The notes below the pieces were generated by a model that saw only the letters and a program-made list of their open reading frames with translations, searched no databases and was not told the DNA's origin. A program made the position numbers and the translations under genes. 64,000 nucleotides of DNA from Rhodospirillaceae bacterium UBA6219 (lineage in GTDB: Bacteria; Pseudomonadota; Alphaproteobacteria; Rhodospirillales; Magnetospirillaceae): positions 7,467-71,466 of the forward strand of contig DISD01000012.1 in NCBI GenBank assembly GCA_002435715.1. The letters run 5' to 3'. This document shows, piece after piece, positions 16,242-24,237 of this stretch (the first letter of the stretch is position 1; each line of letters begins with the position of its first letter).

Positions 16242-16736
16242 ATGTCGAGCGTTTCTTTCGCCGAAGGTGATTTTGTGGTCTACCCCACCCATGGCGTCGG
16301 CCAGGTGATGGCTATCGAGAACCAGGAAATCGGCGGCATGAAGCTGCAATTGTTCGTCATCACCTTCGACCGCGACCGCATGACCCTGCGTGTTCCGGTG
16401 GCCAAGGCCACCAAGTCGGGCCTGCGCAAGCTGTCGTCGCGGACCGTCATGGACACCGCGCTTTCCACCTTGAAGGGTCGCGCCAAGATCAAGCGCACCA
16501 TGTGGAGCCGCCGGGCCCAGGAATACGAAGCCAAGATCAATTCCGGCGATCCGGTATCCATCGCCGAGGTGGTGCGTGACCTGCACCGCAATGCCAATCA
16601 GCCCGACCAGTCCTATAGCGAACGCCAGATTTACGAAGCGGCGCTGGAACGTCTGGCCGCCGAATTGGCCGCGGTGGAACGCATCGACGCCGAAGCCGCC
16701 ACCGCCAAGCTGTCCGAGCTGTTGGACGCGGCCTGA
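16242..16736 (+). CDS. carD: CarD-family RNA-polymerase-binding regulator
   Basis: A 164-residue CarD/CdnL protein, which binds the RNA polymerase beta subunit through an N-terminal Tudor-like domain and stabilises open promoter complexes, especially at rRNA promoters. The N-terminal domain is recognised by FVVYPTHGVGQVMAIE and the C-terminal helical DNA-binding domain by VVRDLHRNANQPDQSYSERQIYEAAL. The ATG follows AAGGAAGA. It is a single gene followed by a strong terminator. Confidence 0.94.
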   Translation: MSSVSFAEGDFVVYPTHGVGQVMAIENQEIGGMKLQLFVITFDRDRMTLRVPVAKATKSGLRKLSSRTVMDTALSTLKGRAKIKRTMWSRRAQEYEAKINSGDPVSIAEVVRDLHRNANQPDQSYSERQIYEAALERLAAELAAVERIDAEAATAKLSELLDAA

Positions 16737-16752
16737 GCCTTTTATTGTTTTG

Positions 16753-16791
16753 ACGCGGCTTGCGGAATGATCCCCGCAAGCCGCGTTTTTT
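16753..16791 (+). terminator. Rho-independent terminator after carD
   Basis: ACGCGGCTTGCGG (from 16753) pairs with CCGCAAGCCGCGT, with a short loop and a T tract at 16785-16791. Confidence 0.9.
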
Positions 16792-16860
16792 ATCGTGGGC
16801 GTTGACGGATTCCGTCTCGCCTGCGACCATGCCGTGGCTTGCAAGCGGGATTCTCACGGC

Positions 16861-17673
16861 ATGGCTGCCAATCTAAGTGAAACCAACGTATTCGCCACCC
16901 TTCGGGGAAGCGGGCGCATCTGGGCCGTGGGGGCCATCCACGGCGAGGTGGCGCGCCTGAAGGTTTTGCACGCCTCGTTGCGGGAATTGATGAAGCCGGG
17001 CGACCAGATCGTCTATCTGGGCGACATCTTGGGTTATGGCCCCGACGTGCGCGCCGCCGTGGACGAAGTCCTGTCCTATCGTATTTCCTTTCTGGCCCAG
17101 CCCGGCGTCGAGGTGGACGACATCGTCTTTTTGCGCGGCGCCCAGGAAGAGATGTGGCAAAAGCTGTTGCAACTGTCCTTTGCCCCCAATCCGGTCGACG
17201 TGTTGAAATGGCTGATCGACCACGGCATCGGCCCGACCCTGGCGGCTTATGGCGGTTCCGCCGAGGAAGGCATGTTGGCGGCCCGTGACGGCATCAGCAG
17301 CCTGACCAAGTGGACGTCGCAATTGCGTCAGAATATCCGCGAAGTCGACGGCCATACCGCTTTGATGAGTGTGCTCAAACACGCCGCTTACACCGACGAC
17401 AATTCCCTGTTGTTCGTCAATGCCGGCATCGACCCGACCCGACCGCTTTCCGCCCAGTTGGACGCCTTTTGGTGGGGGTCTTCGGGCTTCGAGCTGATGG
17501 AAAGCCCCTATGGCAGCTATCGTCTGGTGGTGCGCGGTTCCGACCGTCGCCGTGGGGGCGTCCGCATGGGGGCGTTCACCGCCACCTTGGATTCGGGCTG
17601 TGGCCTGGGCGGGCCGCTGACGGCGGCATGCTTCGCCGCCGACGGCCACATGCTGCATATGATCGAAGCGTAA
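16861..17673 (+). CDS. Metallophosphatase-fold protein with degenerate metal-binding motifs
   Basis: A 270-residue protein related to the diadenosine tetraphosphatase/serine-threonine phosphatase branch of the calcineurin-like superfamily. The family motifs are present but altered. GDIHG is VGAIHG (Ala25 for the metal-binding Asp), GDxVDRGP is GDILGYGP (Asp55 kept, the DR pair lost), and GNHE is GAQE (Ala94 and Gln95 for Asn and His). With two metal ligands and the catalytic Asn/His pair missing it is unlikely to be an active enzyme of the usual kind. ATG 16861 is preferred to an in-frame GTG at 16795 but neither has a strong ribosome site. It is flanked by a terminator and a repeat element. 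Confidence 0.72.
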   Translation: MAANLSETNVFATLRGSGRIWAVGAIHGEVARLKVLHASLRELMKPGDQIVYLGDILGYGPDVRAAVDEVLSYRISFLAQPGVEVDDIVFLRGAQEEMWQKLLQLSFAPNPVDVLKWLIDHGIGPTLAAYGGSAEEGMLAARDGISSLTKWTSQLRQNIREVDGHTALMSVLKHAAYTDDNSLLFVNAGIDPTRPLSAQLDAFWWGSSGFELMESPYGSYRLVVRGSDRRRGGVRMGAFTATLDSGCGLGGPLTAACFAADGHMLHMIEA

Positions 17674-17689
17674 AGACGGCTGTCGCTTC

Positions 17690-17771
17690 GCCGTCATGGC
17701 CGGGCTTGACCCGGCCATCCACGTTTGGTGGCCGCCCGCCATGGCCCCCCGGATCAAGTCCGGGGGTGACG
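17690..17771 (+). repeat. Dispersed double-palindrome repeat, copy A
   Basis: Two palindromes lie next to each other: GTCATGGCCGGGCTTGACCC followed by GGCCATCCA, and CCCCCGGATCAAGTCCGGGG followed by GTGACG. A second copy occurs in inverse orientation at 62308-62367. Here the two palindromes are separated by about 22 extra bases. It fills the space between the convergent phosphatase-like gene and htpG. Confidence 0.85.
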
Positions 17772-17783
17772 CATGACAGACGC

Positions 17784-19646
17784 TTACGCCACACCTTTTT
17801 CCATCATCGCCGCCAGACGGCGGGTGAACTCGACCGGGTCGGCGGGCATTTCGCCCTCGACGATGCGGGCTTGGTCCAGCAACAGCCAGGACGCGTCCTC
17901 GACGGCTTCGCGGCCCGAGGACTTGACCCGTTCGGCCAGGGCCTTGATCAGGCCGTGGCGGGGGTTGATTTCCAGGATGCGCGGCGTGTCGTGGTCCACC
18001 TGCTTGTGGGCCTTCAGCAGCTTTTCCAGATGCAGGCTCATCTGCCCCTGGTCGGCCACCAGGCACACCGCCGAACTGGTCAGGCGGTCGGACACCCGCA
18101 CATCCTTGACCGCTTCACCCAAATTCAGCTTCAGGGCGGCGATCAGGGTGTCCAGGCTGGCCGATTCGGCCGCTTCCGGCTTGGCGGCTTCGGTTTCCGG
18201 GTCGGTCTTGACCGCCGACAGGTCAGCGCTGGAATCGGTGACCGCCACCAGCTTCTTGCCGGCCCATTCGCCCACCGCCGGTACCCAGAATTCGTCGATG
18301 GGATCGGTCAGCAGCAGCACTTCCACGCCCTTGGCCAGGAAGCCTTCCAATTGCGGGCTTTTCTTCAACGCGTCCACCGAATCGCCGGTGGCGTAGTAAA
18401 GGGCGTCCTGGCCTTCCTTCATGCGCCCGACCACCTCGTCCAGGCTGGACCAGCCGTCTTGGGCGGTGGTCTTGAAGCGCGACAGGGCGACGATGTCGGT
18501 CTTGCGCTCGAAATCCTCGTAGATGCCTTCCTTCAGCACCGGGCCGAAATTTTCCCAGAACGCGACATAAGATGGGGCGTCGTTCTCGGCCTTCTTCTTC
18601 AGATCCGACAACACGCGCTTGACCAGGCCGGCCTTGATCTTGGCCAGCACCGGGTTGTGTTGCAGCATTTCACGGCTGACGTTCAGCGGCAGGTCCTGGC
18701 TGTCCACCACGCCGCGCAGGAAGCGCAAATAGGGCGGCACCAGGCCTTCGGCGTCGTCGGTGATGAAGACGCGGTTGACGTAAAGCTTCAGGTGGTTCTT
18801 GCGATCGGGCTGGAACAGGTCGAAGGGCTTCGATCCCGGCACGAACAGCAGGCCGGTATATTCGATGGCGCCTTCGGCCCGGTAATGGATGGTCTGCCAC
18901 GGCTCGTCGAAGGCGTGGGCGACGTGGTGATAGAATTCCTTGTACTGCTCGTCGGTGATGTCGTTCTTGGGCCGCGTCCACAGCGCCGAGGCCGAGTTGA
19001 CACTTTCCTCGGTATCGCCGTCCTTCATCAGCACCGGAATGCTGATGTGGTCGGAATAGCGCTTGATGATGGATTTCAGCCGGAAGGCATCCAGGAATTC
19101 GACGGCATCCTCGCGCAGATGCAGTTCCAGCGACGCGCCACGGGCGGCATCCTTGGCTTCGGAAATGGTGAAGGTGCCCTTGCCGTCGGATTCCCAGCGC
19201 CAGCCCTGGGACTCGCCGGCCTTGCGGGTGGTCACCACCACCTTGTCGGCGACCATGAAGGCGGAATAGAAGCCGACACCGAACTGGCCGATCAGGCTGG
19301 TGTCCTTCTTGGCGTCGCCCGACAGCTTGTTCATGAATTCGGCGGTGCCGGATTTGGCGATGGTGCCCAGATTGTTGATCAGATCGTCGTGGTTCATGCC
19401 GATGCCGTTATCGGCGATGGTCAGCGTGCCGGCATCTTTGTCGGGCGTGATGCGGATGCGGAAGTTCGCATCACCCTCGCTCAGCTGCGCCTGGGTCTGC
19501 GATTCATAGCGCAGCTTGTCGCAAGCATCCGACGCGTTGGACACCAACTCGCGCAGGAAGATCTCCTTGTTGGAGTAAAGCGAGTGGACGACGATGTCCA
19601 AAAGCTTGGCGACTTCCGCCTGAAATTCCCGCTTTTCTTCGGCCAT
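17784..19646 (-). CDS. htpG: Molecular chaperone HtpG (Hsp90)
   Basis: The bacterial Hsp90 chaperone, 620 residues. The start is placed at the ATG beginning MAEEKREFQAEVAKLLDIVV, preceded by GGGGA; the frame stays open further upstream but that part is not Hsp90-like and overlaps hpf. The GHKL ATPase domain is intact: SNASDACDKLRY, the ATP-lid DNGIGM, GTIAKSGT and GQFGVGFYSAF. The middle domain includes VNRVFITDD and GVVDSQDLPLNVSREMLQ. A C-terminal dimerisation domain follows. It is a single gene divergent from hpf. Confidence 0.97.
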   Translation of the reverse strand: MAEEKREFQAEVAKLLDIVVHSLYSNKEIFLRELVSNASDACDKLRYESQTQAQLSEGDANFRIRITPDKDAGTLTIADNGIGMNHDDLINNLGTIAKSGTAEFMNKLSGDAKKDTSLIGQFGVGFYSAFMVADKVVVTTRKAGESQGWRWESDGKGTFTISEAKDAARGASLELHLREDAVEFLDAFRLKSIIKRYSDHISIPVLMKDGDTEESVNSASALWTRPKNDITDEQYKEFYHHVAHAFDEPWQTIHYRAEGAIEYTGLLFVPGSKPFDLFQPDRKNHLKLYVNRVFITDDAEGLVPPYLRFLRGVVDSQDLPLNVSREMLQHNPVLAKIKAGLVKRVLSDLKKKAENDAPSYVAFWENFGPVLKEGIYEDFERKTDIVALSRFKTTAQDGWSSLDEVVGRMKEGQDALYYATGDSVDALKKSPQLEGFLAKGVEVLLLTDPIDEFWVPAVGEWAGKKLVAVTDSSADLSAVKTDPETEAAKPEAAESASLDTLIAALKLNLGEAVKDVRVSDRLTSSAVCLVADQGQMSLHLEKLLKAHKQVDHDTPRILEINPRHGLIKALAERVKSSGREAVEDASWLLLDQARIVEGEMPADPVEFTRRLAAMMEKGVA

Positions 19647-19711
19647 GACGTGTGTTCCCCATCCTTGCTGGCGGTTCAAACCTGTCGGCCCGTCGCCGAG
19701 CCGGCGCCCTG

Positions 19712-19740
19712 ATATGAGGGTGTTCGGATAAGGTTGCAAG
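19712..19740 (-). promoter_or_regulatory. Possible heat-shock (RpoH-type) promoter of htpG
   Basis: On the reverse strand CTTG (19740-19737) is followed after 17 bases by CCTCATAT (19719-19712), similar to the alphaproteobacterial RpoH pattern. It lies about 65 bases before the htpG start. The -10 match is imperfect. Confidence 0.35.
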
Positions 19741-19747
19741 CCCGCAC

Positions 19748-19790
19748 GCAAACAGCAACAATGGATACCCCCTTCGCTGTTGCCGTTTGC
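19748..19790 (+). promoter_or_regulatory. 13-bp inverted repeat overlapping the hpf promoter
   Basis: GCAAACAGCAACA (19748-19760) is complementary to TGTTGCCGTTTGC (19778-19790) with one mismatch. The right arm overlaps the proposed -35 of hpf (TTGCCG 19780-19785; -10 TATGTA 19803-19808, spacer 17). It could be an operator or a cruciform. Confidence 0.45.
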
Positions 19791-19886
19791 AAGGCGAATC
19801 GGTATGTATAGCGGCCCCGCGGGCGCGGGCCGAGGTTGCGCCGCCCGAAGGATGTGGCGCGACATTTGAGAAAGTAGGAGACGTTC

Positions 19887-20240
19887 ATGCAGAATCCCCT
19901 CCAGATCACCTTTCATGGGATCGACCACTCGGAAGCCGTTGAAACCCGCGTGCGCGAGAAGGTGGCCAAGCTGGAGCAGTTCTTCGATCGCATTACCGGC
20001 TGCCGGGTTGCCATCGAATCGAACCACAAGAATTCGTCGAACCTGCACCACAAGGGCGATTCCGTCCTGGTGCGCATCGACCTGACCGTTCCTGGCCAGG
20101 AACTGGTGGTCAAGCGTGAGTCCGACGAACACGAAGACGTCTACGCCGCCTTGAAGGGTGCTTTCCAGGCCATGGAACGCCAGGTCAAGGAATACGCCGA
20201 GCGTGCTCGCGGCGACGTCAAGGCTCGCGCCAACGGCTGA
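19887..20240 (+). CDS. hpf: Ribosome hibernation promoting factor (HPF/YfiA family)
   Basis: A 117-residue HPF/RaiA-type protein that binds the 30S decoding region and helps store ribosomes as inactive particles in stationary phase. The N-terminal MQNPLQITFHGIDHSEAVE and the basic patch FQAMERQVKEYAERA are typical. Its length is close to the short HPF; the long C-terminal dimerisation domain is absent. AGTAGGAGA lies eight bases before the ATG. It is divergent from htpG and has its own terminator, so both stress genes share one control region. Confidence 0.92.
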   Translation: MQNPLQITFHGIDHSEAVETRVREKVAKLEQFFDRITGCRVAIESNHKNSSNLHHKGDSVLVRIDLTVPGQELVVKRESDEHEDVYAALKGAFQAMERQVKEYAERARGDVKARANG

Positions 20241-20263
20241 TCAGCCTTTGGGAACTGCTTGCG

Positions 20264-20294
20264 GCACCCGCCTTCATCAGAAGGCGGGTGCTTT
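20264..20294 (+). terminator. Rho-independent terminator after hpf
   Basis: GCACCCGCCTT (20264-20274) pairs exactly with AAGGCGGGTGC (20281-20291), with a six-base loop and a short TTT. Confidence 0.75.
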
Positions 20295-20419
20295 GTCATG
20301 TCCGTGGCGCTGATTCCATTGGAATATTCGATCAGCGCCCTTGGAAGTGTTGATGTTTGTGCGCGAGTGGGTTAGAAGGCGCCAATCTTCGCAAGTGCGA
20401 ACGTGCTTTTAGGCCCTCC

Positions 20420-21277
20420 ATGAACATCGATCTGGCGCGAACTTTTCTGGAAATCGTCGAAACCGGCAATTTCAACAAGGCCGCGGAACGGCTTGAGGTC
20501 ACCCAATCCACCGTTTCCATGCGCATCAAGGCGCTGGAAGACGAATTGGGCCGCCCGCTTTTCGTGCGCTCGAAGACCGGCGCGGAGCTGACCGCCGCCG
20601 GCAATCAGTTCCGTCGCTATGCCTCGGCCATGGTCCGGGTGTGGGAACAGGCCCGCCAGGAAATCGCCCTGCCGCCGGGTTTCCGCACCGTGTTGAACGT
20701 CGGTGGCCAGTTCTCGTTGTGGGATCGTCTGCTGGTGCAGTGGATTCCGTGGATGCGCACGGCGCTGCCCGACGTGGCCTTGCGTGCCGAGGTCGGGCTG
20801 TCCGACGGTCTGATGCGGCGCTTGGGCGAAGGCACGCTGGATATCGGCGTCATGTATTCGCCCCAGGCCCGTCCCGGCCTGCATATCGAAAAGCTGCTGG
20901 AAGAGCGCCTGATCCTGGTGTCGTCGCGCCGCGACGCCGGGGACACCTGGCACCGCGACTACGTTTTCGTCGATTGGGGGCCGGAATTCCGCCAGGGTCA
21001 TGGCCAAGCCTTCCCCGACCTGCCGGCTCCGGCGGTGACCGTCAGCTTGGGGGCCTTGGGTCTGCAATACGTGCTGTCGTCGGGGGGCGCTGGCTATTTC
21101 CCCATGCGGGTGGTGCGGTCCTATCTGGCCGCCGGGCGTCTGTTCGTCGTCGACGGCGCCCCCGAATTCCGCCGTCCGGCCTGGCTGGTTCATCCCCAGG
21201 ACGAAGCGCGCGAGCCATGGTTCGCCACCGCCTTGGATGGCCTGCGGCACGTGGCGTCACTGGAAAGCGAGGACTGA
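20420..21277 (+). CDS. LysR-family transcriptional regulator
   Basis: A 285-residue LysR regulator. The N-terminal winged helix is plain: LARTFLEIVETGNFNKAAERL with the recognition helix VTQSTVSMRIKALEDELG and the RPLFVRS hairpin. The C-terminal effector domain covers residues about 90-285. ATG 20420 is used; the frame opens earlier (20357) but that stretch is not family-like. LysR regulators usually act on a divergent neighbour; here the upstream neighbour (hpf) is co-directional, so no target can be assigned. The effector is unknown. Confidence 0.9.
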   Translation: MNIDLARTFLEIVETGNFNKAAERLEVTQSTVSMRIKALEDELGRPLFVRSKTGAELTAAGNQFRRYASAMVRVWEQARQEIALPPGFRTVLNVGGQFSLWDRLLVQWIPWMRTALPDVALRAEVGLSDGLMRRLGEGTLDIGVMYSPQARPGLHIEKLLEERLILVSSRRDAGDTWHRDYVFVDWGPEFRQGHGQAFPDLPAPAVTVSLGALGLQYVLSSGGAGYFPMRVVRSYLAAGRLFVVDGAPEFRRPAWLVHPQDEAREPWFATALDGLRHVASLESED

Positions 21278-21307
21278 AGCGGGTTCCGGTCACACGGAAC
21301 CCGCTTT
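21278..21307 (+). terminator. Terminator after the LysR gene
   Basis: AGCGGGTTCCG (21278-21288) pairs with CGGAACCCGCT (21295-21305), starting inside the stop-codon region and ending in TTT. Confidence 0.7.
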
Positions 21308-21337
21308 GGCGGTGACCCCGTTTCGGGGAAATCCGTG

Positions 21338-21565
21338 CTAATTCGGAATATAGCCGGCCAGTTGGCGCACCTGTTCGGCGGCGACGCCGTCGCGGGCCAT
21401 CAGACGTTTCAGCACTTCGTCACTCAGCAATTCGTCCAGGCTGGGCTCGTGATTGCCCAGATATTGCGGCATGCGGCTGGCTTTCGCCCCCAGCGAAAAG
21501 CGGGAGACGGCCTTGGCACGGCAATCACTGGAAAGAGCGGTGGGCGTACAGGCGTTGGTGTTCAT
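21338..21565 (-). CDS. Small hypothetical protein (75 residues)
   Basis: A small protein with a good ribosome site (AAAGGGGG, eight bases before ATG). It has two cysteines near the N-terminus and a helical C-terminal segment, LDELLSDEVLKRLMARDGV. The C-terminal half looks like a short helix-turn pair with conserved-looking charge spacing; no domain is recognised. It is convergent with the LysR gene and separated from it by the terminator. Reality rests on the ribosome site and amino-acid composition. Confidence 0.5.
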   Translation of the reverse strand: MNTNACTPTALSSDCRAKAVSRFSLGAKASRMPQYLGNHEPSLDELLSDEVLKRLMARDGVAAEQVRQLAGYIPN

Positions 21566-21780
21566 GTGTGCCCCCTTTCGTGCTAGAGCGAGTAAGTAGG
21601 TAAAGCAGCTTTCACTGCCGATGTCTATCTGTGCGGAAGTATCCGTTTGAAGACATTAGTTGGAAAACATTGAAAATTTTATGTAAATACTGCGGCGCAC
21701 ATCAGTCATGTTGCGACGCATCCAAGGCTTCCCTTCATATGGGGCCGATGACGGCATCAAACAAGAGGAAGATGGCGAAT

Positions 21781-22350
21781 TCAGGGCATCATGCGGTCGG
21801 GCCCCAGCACCGAATCACTGAGCACCGGGTGGTTGGCGCGGGCGTTGAACAATTGATAGTGCCACCACTCATTACGGTAGAAATCCCAGCCGGCACTGGT
21901 CATCACCCCCATCAACAGATGGCGGTTGCGCTGGGCGGCGACGGAAATGTCCAGGTTGCCGTGATGTGAGCGCGGAGTGAATTCGTCAAAGGCGGTACCC
22001 ATGTCCAGTTCGACACCGCTTTCCCCGTCCACCAGGGTCAGGTCGATGGCCGCGCCCATGGAATGGGGGGACCCACGGCGCGGATCGGCCAGAAAGCCGG
22101 GATCGGGGGTGTGGTTCCACAGCACCCATTGTGCTTCCGACGGCCGAAAGGCGTCGAAAATCTTCAGCTTCAGCCCCAGGGGGCGCACCAGGTCCAGGGT
22201 CCGGCAAAGCAAACCTTCCGCCTCGGCATTGAGGAAACAGCCGGCGCCGGCGGCATAGACCGGTTTGCCGGTGAAATTGTCGGCGGTGGCGTAAAGCAGG
22301 TCGATGATGACGTCATGGCTGTCGGGGGTGACGCGAACAAGCGGAATCAT
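21781..22350 (-). CDS. D-alanyl-D-alanine dipeptidase (VanX/DdpX family)
   Basis: A 189-residue zinc peptidase of the VanX family, which splits D-Ala-D-Ala. The zinc ligands are in SPHSMGAAIDLTL (SxHxxGxAxD) and in NEWWHY (catalytic Glu and third ligand His). The substrate-binding arginine is in FDAFRPSEAQ. No signal peptide is obvious, as in cytoplasmic VanX/DdpX, where the enzyme recycles peptidoglycan D-amino acids. No vanA, vanH or two-component genes are near, so vancomycin resistance is not implied. It is divergent from tsaB. Confidence 0.9.
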   Translation of the reverse strand: MIPLVRVTPDSHDVIIDLLYATADNFTGKPVYAAGAGCFLNAEAEGLLCRTLDLVRPLGLKLKIFDAFRPSEAQWVLWNHTPDPGFLADPRRGSPHSMGAAIDLTLVDGESGVELDMGTAFDEFTPRSHHGNLDISVAAQRNRHLLMGVMTSAGWDFYRNEWWHYQLFNARANHPVLSDSVLGPDRMMP

Positions 22351-22430
22351 GCCTGCCTCTTTTGCTGCTGGCCTTTTGGCGGGGGGTTGCGCAGTATAGC
22401 CGCCGTTTTGGTTACCATCCGGTCAATGCC

Positions 22431-23081
22431 ATGTTGATCCTTGCCCTGGATTCCGCCGGTTCGGCCTGTTCCGTGGCGCTTTGGCGTGACGGTGCCGTGT
22501 TGGCGCGGCGCTTCGCCGTCATGGCGCGCGGGCAATCGGAAGTGCTGGTTCCCATGGTCGGCGAGGTGATGGCCCAAGCCGGCATCGATTTCGCCGCTGT
22601 GGACCTGCTGGCGGTCAGCGTCGGCCCCGGCGCCTTCACCGGGATCCGTATCGGTCTGGCCACCGCCCGCGCCCTGGCCCTGGCGGCGGACAAGAAGGTG
22701 GCCGGCATCGCCACCACCCATGCGGTGGCGGCGGCGGTGCCGCTGGATCAGCGTCAGGGCCGAGACATCCTGGTGGTGGTGGATTCGCGTCGTGCCGAAT
22801 TGTGGGTGCAGCGTTTCGATACCCAGGCTCGTCCGTTGGGGCCGATCCAGGCCTTGCTGCCGGAACAGGTGGCGGCGCTGATGACCGGGTCTTTGATCCT
22901 GGCCGGCGATGGCGCCGCCTTGGTGGCGGATGTGCTGCCCGATGCCTGGGTCAGTGAAACCACCCATGTGGATGCCGCCTTGGTGGCGGAACTGGCGGCC
23001 CGGAATTGGCCCGACCGGGTTCTGCCGGCCGAGCCGCTTTATCTGCGGGACGCCGACGTCACCATGAGTACGCCCAAGTGA
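22431..23081 (+). CDS. tsaB: tRNA threonylcarbamoyladenosine biosynthesis protein TsaB
   Basis: TsaB is the ASKHA-fold partner of TsaD and TsaE in making t6A at tRNA position 37. The 216-residue protein begins MLILALDSAGSACSVAL, the phosphate-1 motif of the fold, and has the family block VSVGPGAFTGIRIGLATARAL. The upstream in-frame extension from 22362 has no ribosome site. The stop overlaps the rimI start (GTGA), the frequent tsaB-rimI pairing, which strengthens both calls. Confidence 0.93.
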   Translation: MLILALDSAGSACSVALWRDGAVLARRFAVMARGQSEVLVPMVGEVMAQAGIDFAAVDLLAVSVGPGAFTGIRIGLATARALALAADKKVAGIATTHAVAAAVPLDQRQGRDILVVVDSRRAELWVQRFDTQARPLGPIQALLPEQVAALMTGSLILAGDGAALVADVLPDAWVSETTHVDAALVAELAARNWPDRVLPAEPLYLRDADVTMSTPK

Positions 23082-23557
23082 TAGACTTGGTCCCGGCGTC
23101 GCTGGTTCATGCCCCCTTGCTGTCGGGCATGCACTCCATCTGTTTCACCGAAATGTGGTCGGCCGACGCCATGGCCGGTTTGTTGGACATGCCGGGCACC
23201 GAAGGGGTGATCGCCGTGGACGGGGCGTCGCTGACCCCCGCCATCGAGCCCCCCGGTCCGGCGGGCATGGTGTTGTGGCGGGTGGCTGGCGACGAGGCGG
23301 AAATCCTGACCATCGCCGTGCTGCCGCCCTGGCGTCGGCACGGTTTGGGACAGCGGCTGCTGGATCATGCCCTGGCGGAAAGCCGGGCCCAGGGGGCGGC
23401 GATGATGTTTTTGGAGGTTGCCGCCGACAACCATGCGGCCCAGGCATTGTACCTGTCGCGGGGCTTTGCCCAGGTGGGACTGCGCAAGGGCTATTACGCC
23501 GGCAAGGACGCCCTGGTGATGCGGGCGGATATGGACCAAAGCCCGCGCGACGTCTAA
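23078..23557 (+). CDS. rimI: Ribosomal-protein-alanine N-acetyltransferase (RimI family)
   Basis: A 159-residue GNAT acetyltransferase. The acetyl-CoA binding loop is visible as PPWRRHGLGQRLL, followed by NHAAQALYLSRGF, typical of the RimI group that acetylates the N-terminus of S18 or other proteins. GTG 23078 overlaps the tsaB stop by four bases; the frame further upstream lies inside tsaB and is not used. The exact substrate is not proven by sequence. Confidence 0.88.
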   Translation: MIDLVPASLVHAPLLSGMHSICFTEMWSADAMAGLLDMPGTEGVIAVDGASLTPAIEPPGPAGMVLWRVAGDEAEILTIAVLPPWRRHGLGQRLLDHALAESRAQGAAMMFLEVAADNHAAQALYLSRGFAQVGLRKGYYAGKDALVMRADMDQSPRDV

Positions 23558-23585
23558 GCGAGCCGGGCACCGGCGGTTTTCGGCC

Positions 23586-23825
23586 CTAAGCCTTCAACAC
23601 ATCCATCTCGGCGCGGATTTCGTCCAGGCGCAGGACCAGGGCGACGATGCCCAATTTTTCCTCGACCGCGTTGCGTTCGGCCATCAGGGCGGCGCGGCCG
23701 GCTTCATCCGCCGTCTTGAAGCGGATGTTCATGTCTTCTTCGTAAAGCGCGTACTGGTCTAAGGCGTCGTCCAGCATCTGATCCAGACGTTTCTTTTCCT
23801 CGGTCAAAGCGGCGAGATCACTCAT
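23586..23825 (-). CDS. Small coiled-coil protein of unknown function
   Basis: A 79-residue, highly charged helical protein. Heptad spacing is visible through LTEEKKRLDQMLDDALDQY and AERNAVEEKLGIVALVL, suggesting a coiled coil. ATG 23825 is preferred to a TTG one codon upstream. It lies four bases after the stop of the other small gene (23830-24036), so the two form a small operon that is convergent with tsaB-rimI. No function is assigned. Confidence 0.6.
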   Translation of the reverse strand: MSDLAALTEEKKRLDQMLDDALDQYALYEEDMNIRFKTADEAGRAALMAERNAVEEKLGIVALVLRLDEIRAEMDVLKA

Positions 23826-23829
23826 CAAC

Positions 23830-24036
23830 TCAGGCTGCCAGCATTTTCACGGGATTGAGGGCGTCGATTTCGGCACGGGCGGCGGCATCTTCGATGCCGG
23901 TCATGGCCGACAGGCACATGGCGGCGGCGGTGGTGGCTTCTTTCACCGCTTGGGCCAAGTCATGGCCGTGACCCAGGGCGTCGTCGCGGGTTTCTTCGAA
24001 GGCGGTCAGCACCATTTCCAACACAGCAGCATCCAT
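23830..24036 (-). CDS. Small helical protein of unknown function
   Basis: A 68-residue protein rich in Ala, Glu and Asp with a central segment HGHDLAQAVKEATTAAAMCL and one cysteine. The ATG is preceded by AAGGGA. It is the first gene of a two-gene unit with the coiled-coil protein. The composition is that of a real protein rather than a shadow frame. The function is unknown; the pairing suggests a small complex. Confidence 0.6.
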   Translation of the reverse strand: MDAAVLEMVLTAFEETRDDALGHGHDLAQAVKEATTAAAMCLSAMTGIEDAAARAEIDALNPVKMLAA

Positions 24037-24237
24037 GGCCCCAATCCCTTTCGTCCAGCCCTGATGAAAGGCGCAGACCTTCCATCCCCTGCCGTTAGAT
24101 ATAGCAGATGCGGGCGAGGAGGGAACTTGTCAAAAGGGATTAATACTAAGCGAAACTAAAGTTGTCGTGATGTCATTAAGTAATTATCAAGACAAGTTTC
24201 CAATGTAAACTTCTTGTGTATTGGCGTTTAACATGGG

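Noticed and set aside
19647..20132. N-terminal extension of HtpG to 782 residues
   Set aside because: The extra residues overlap hpf on the other strand, are not Hsp90-like, and the ATG at 19646 gives the standard N-terminus with a ribosome site.
21781..22350. Vancomycin resistance locus
   Set aside because: Only a VanX-type dipeptidase is present; vanH, vanA and regulators are absent, and such dipeptidases are common in Gram-negative bacteria.
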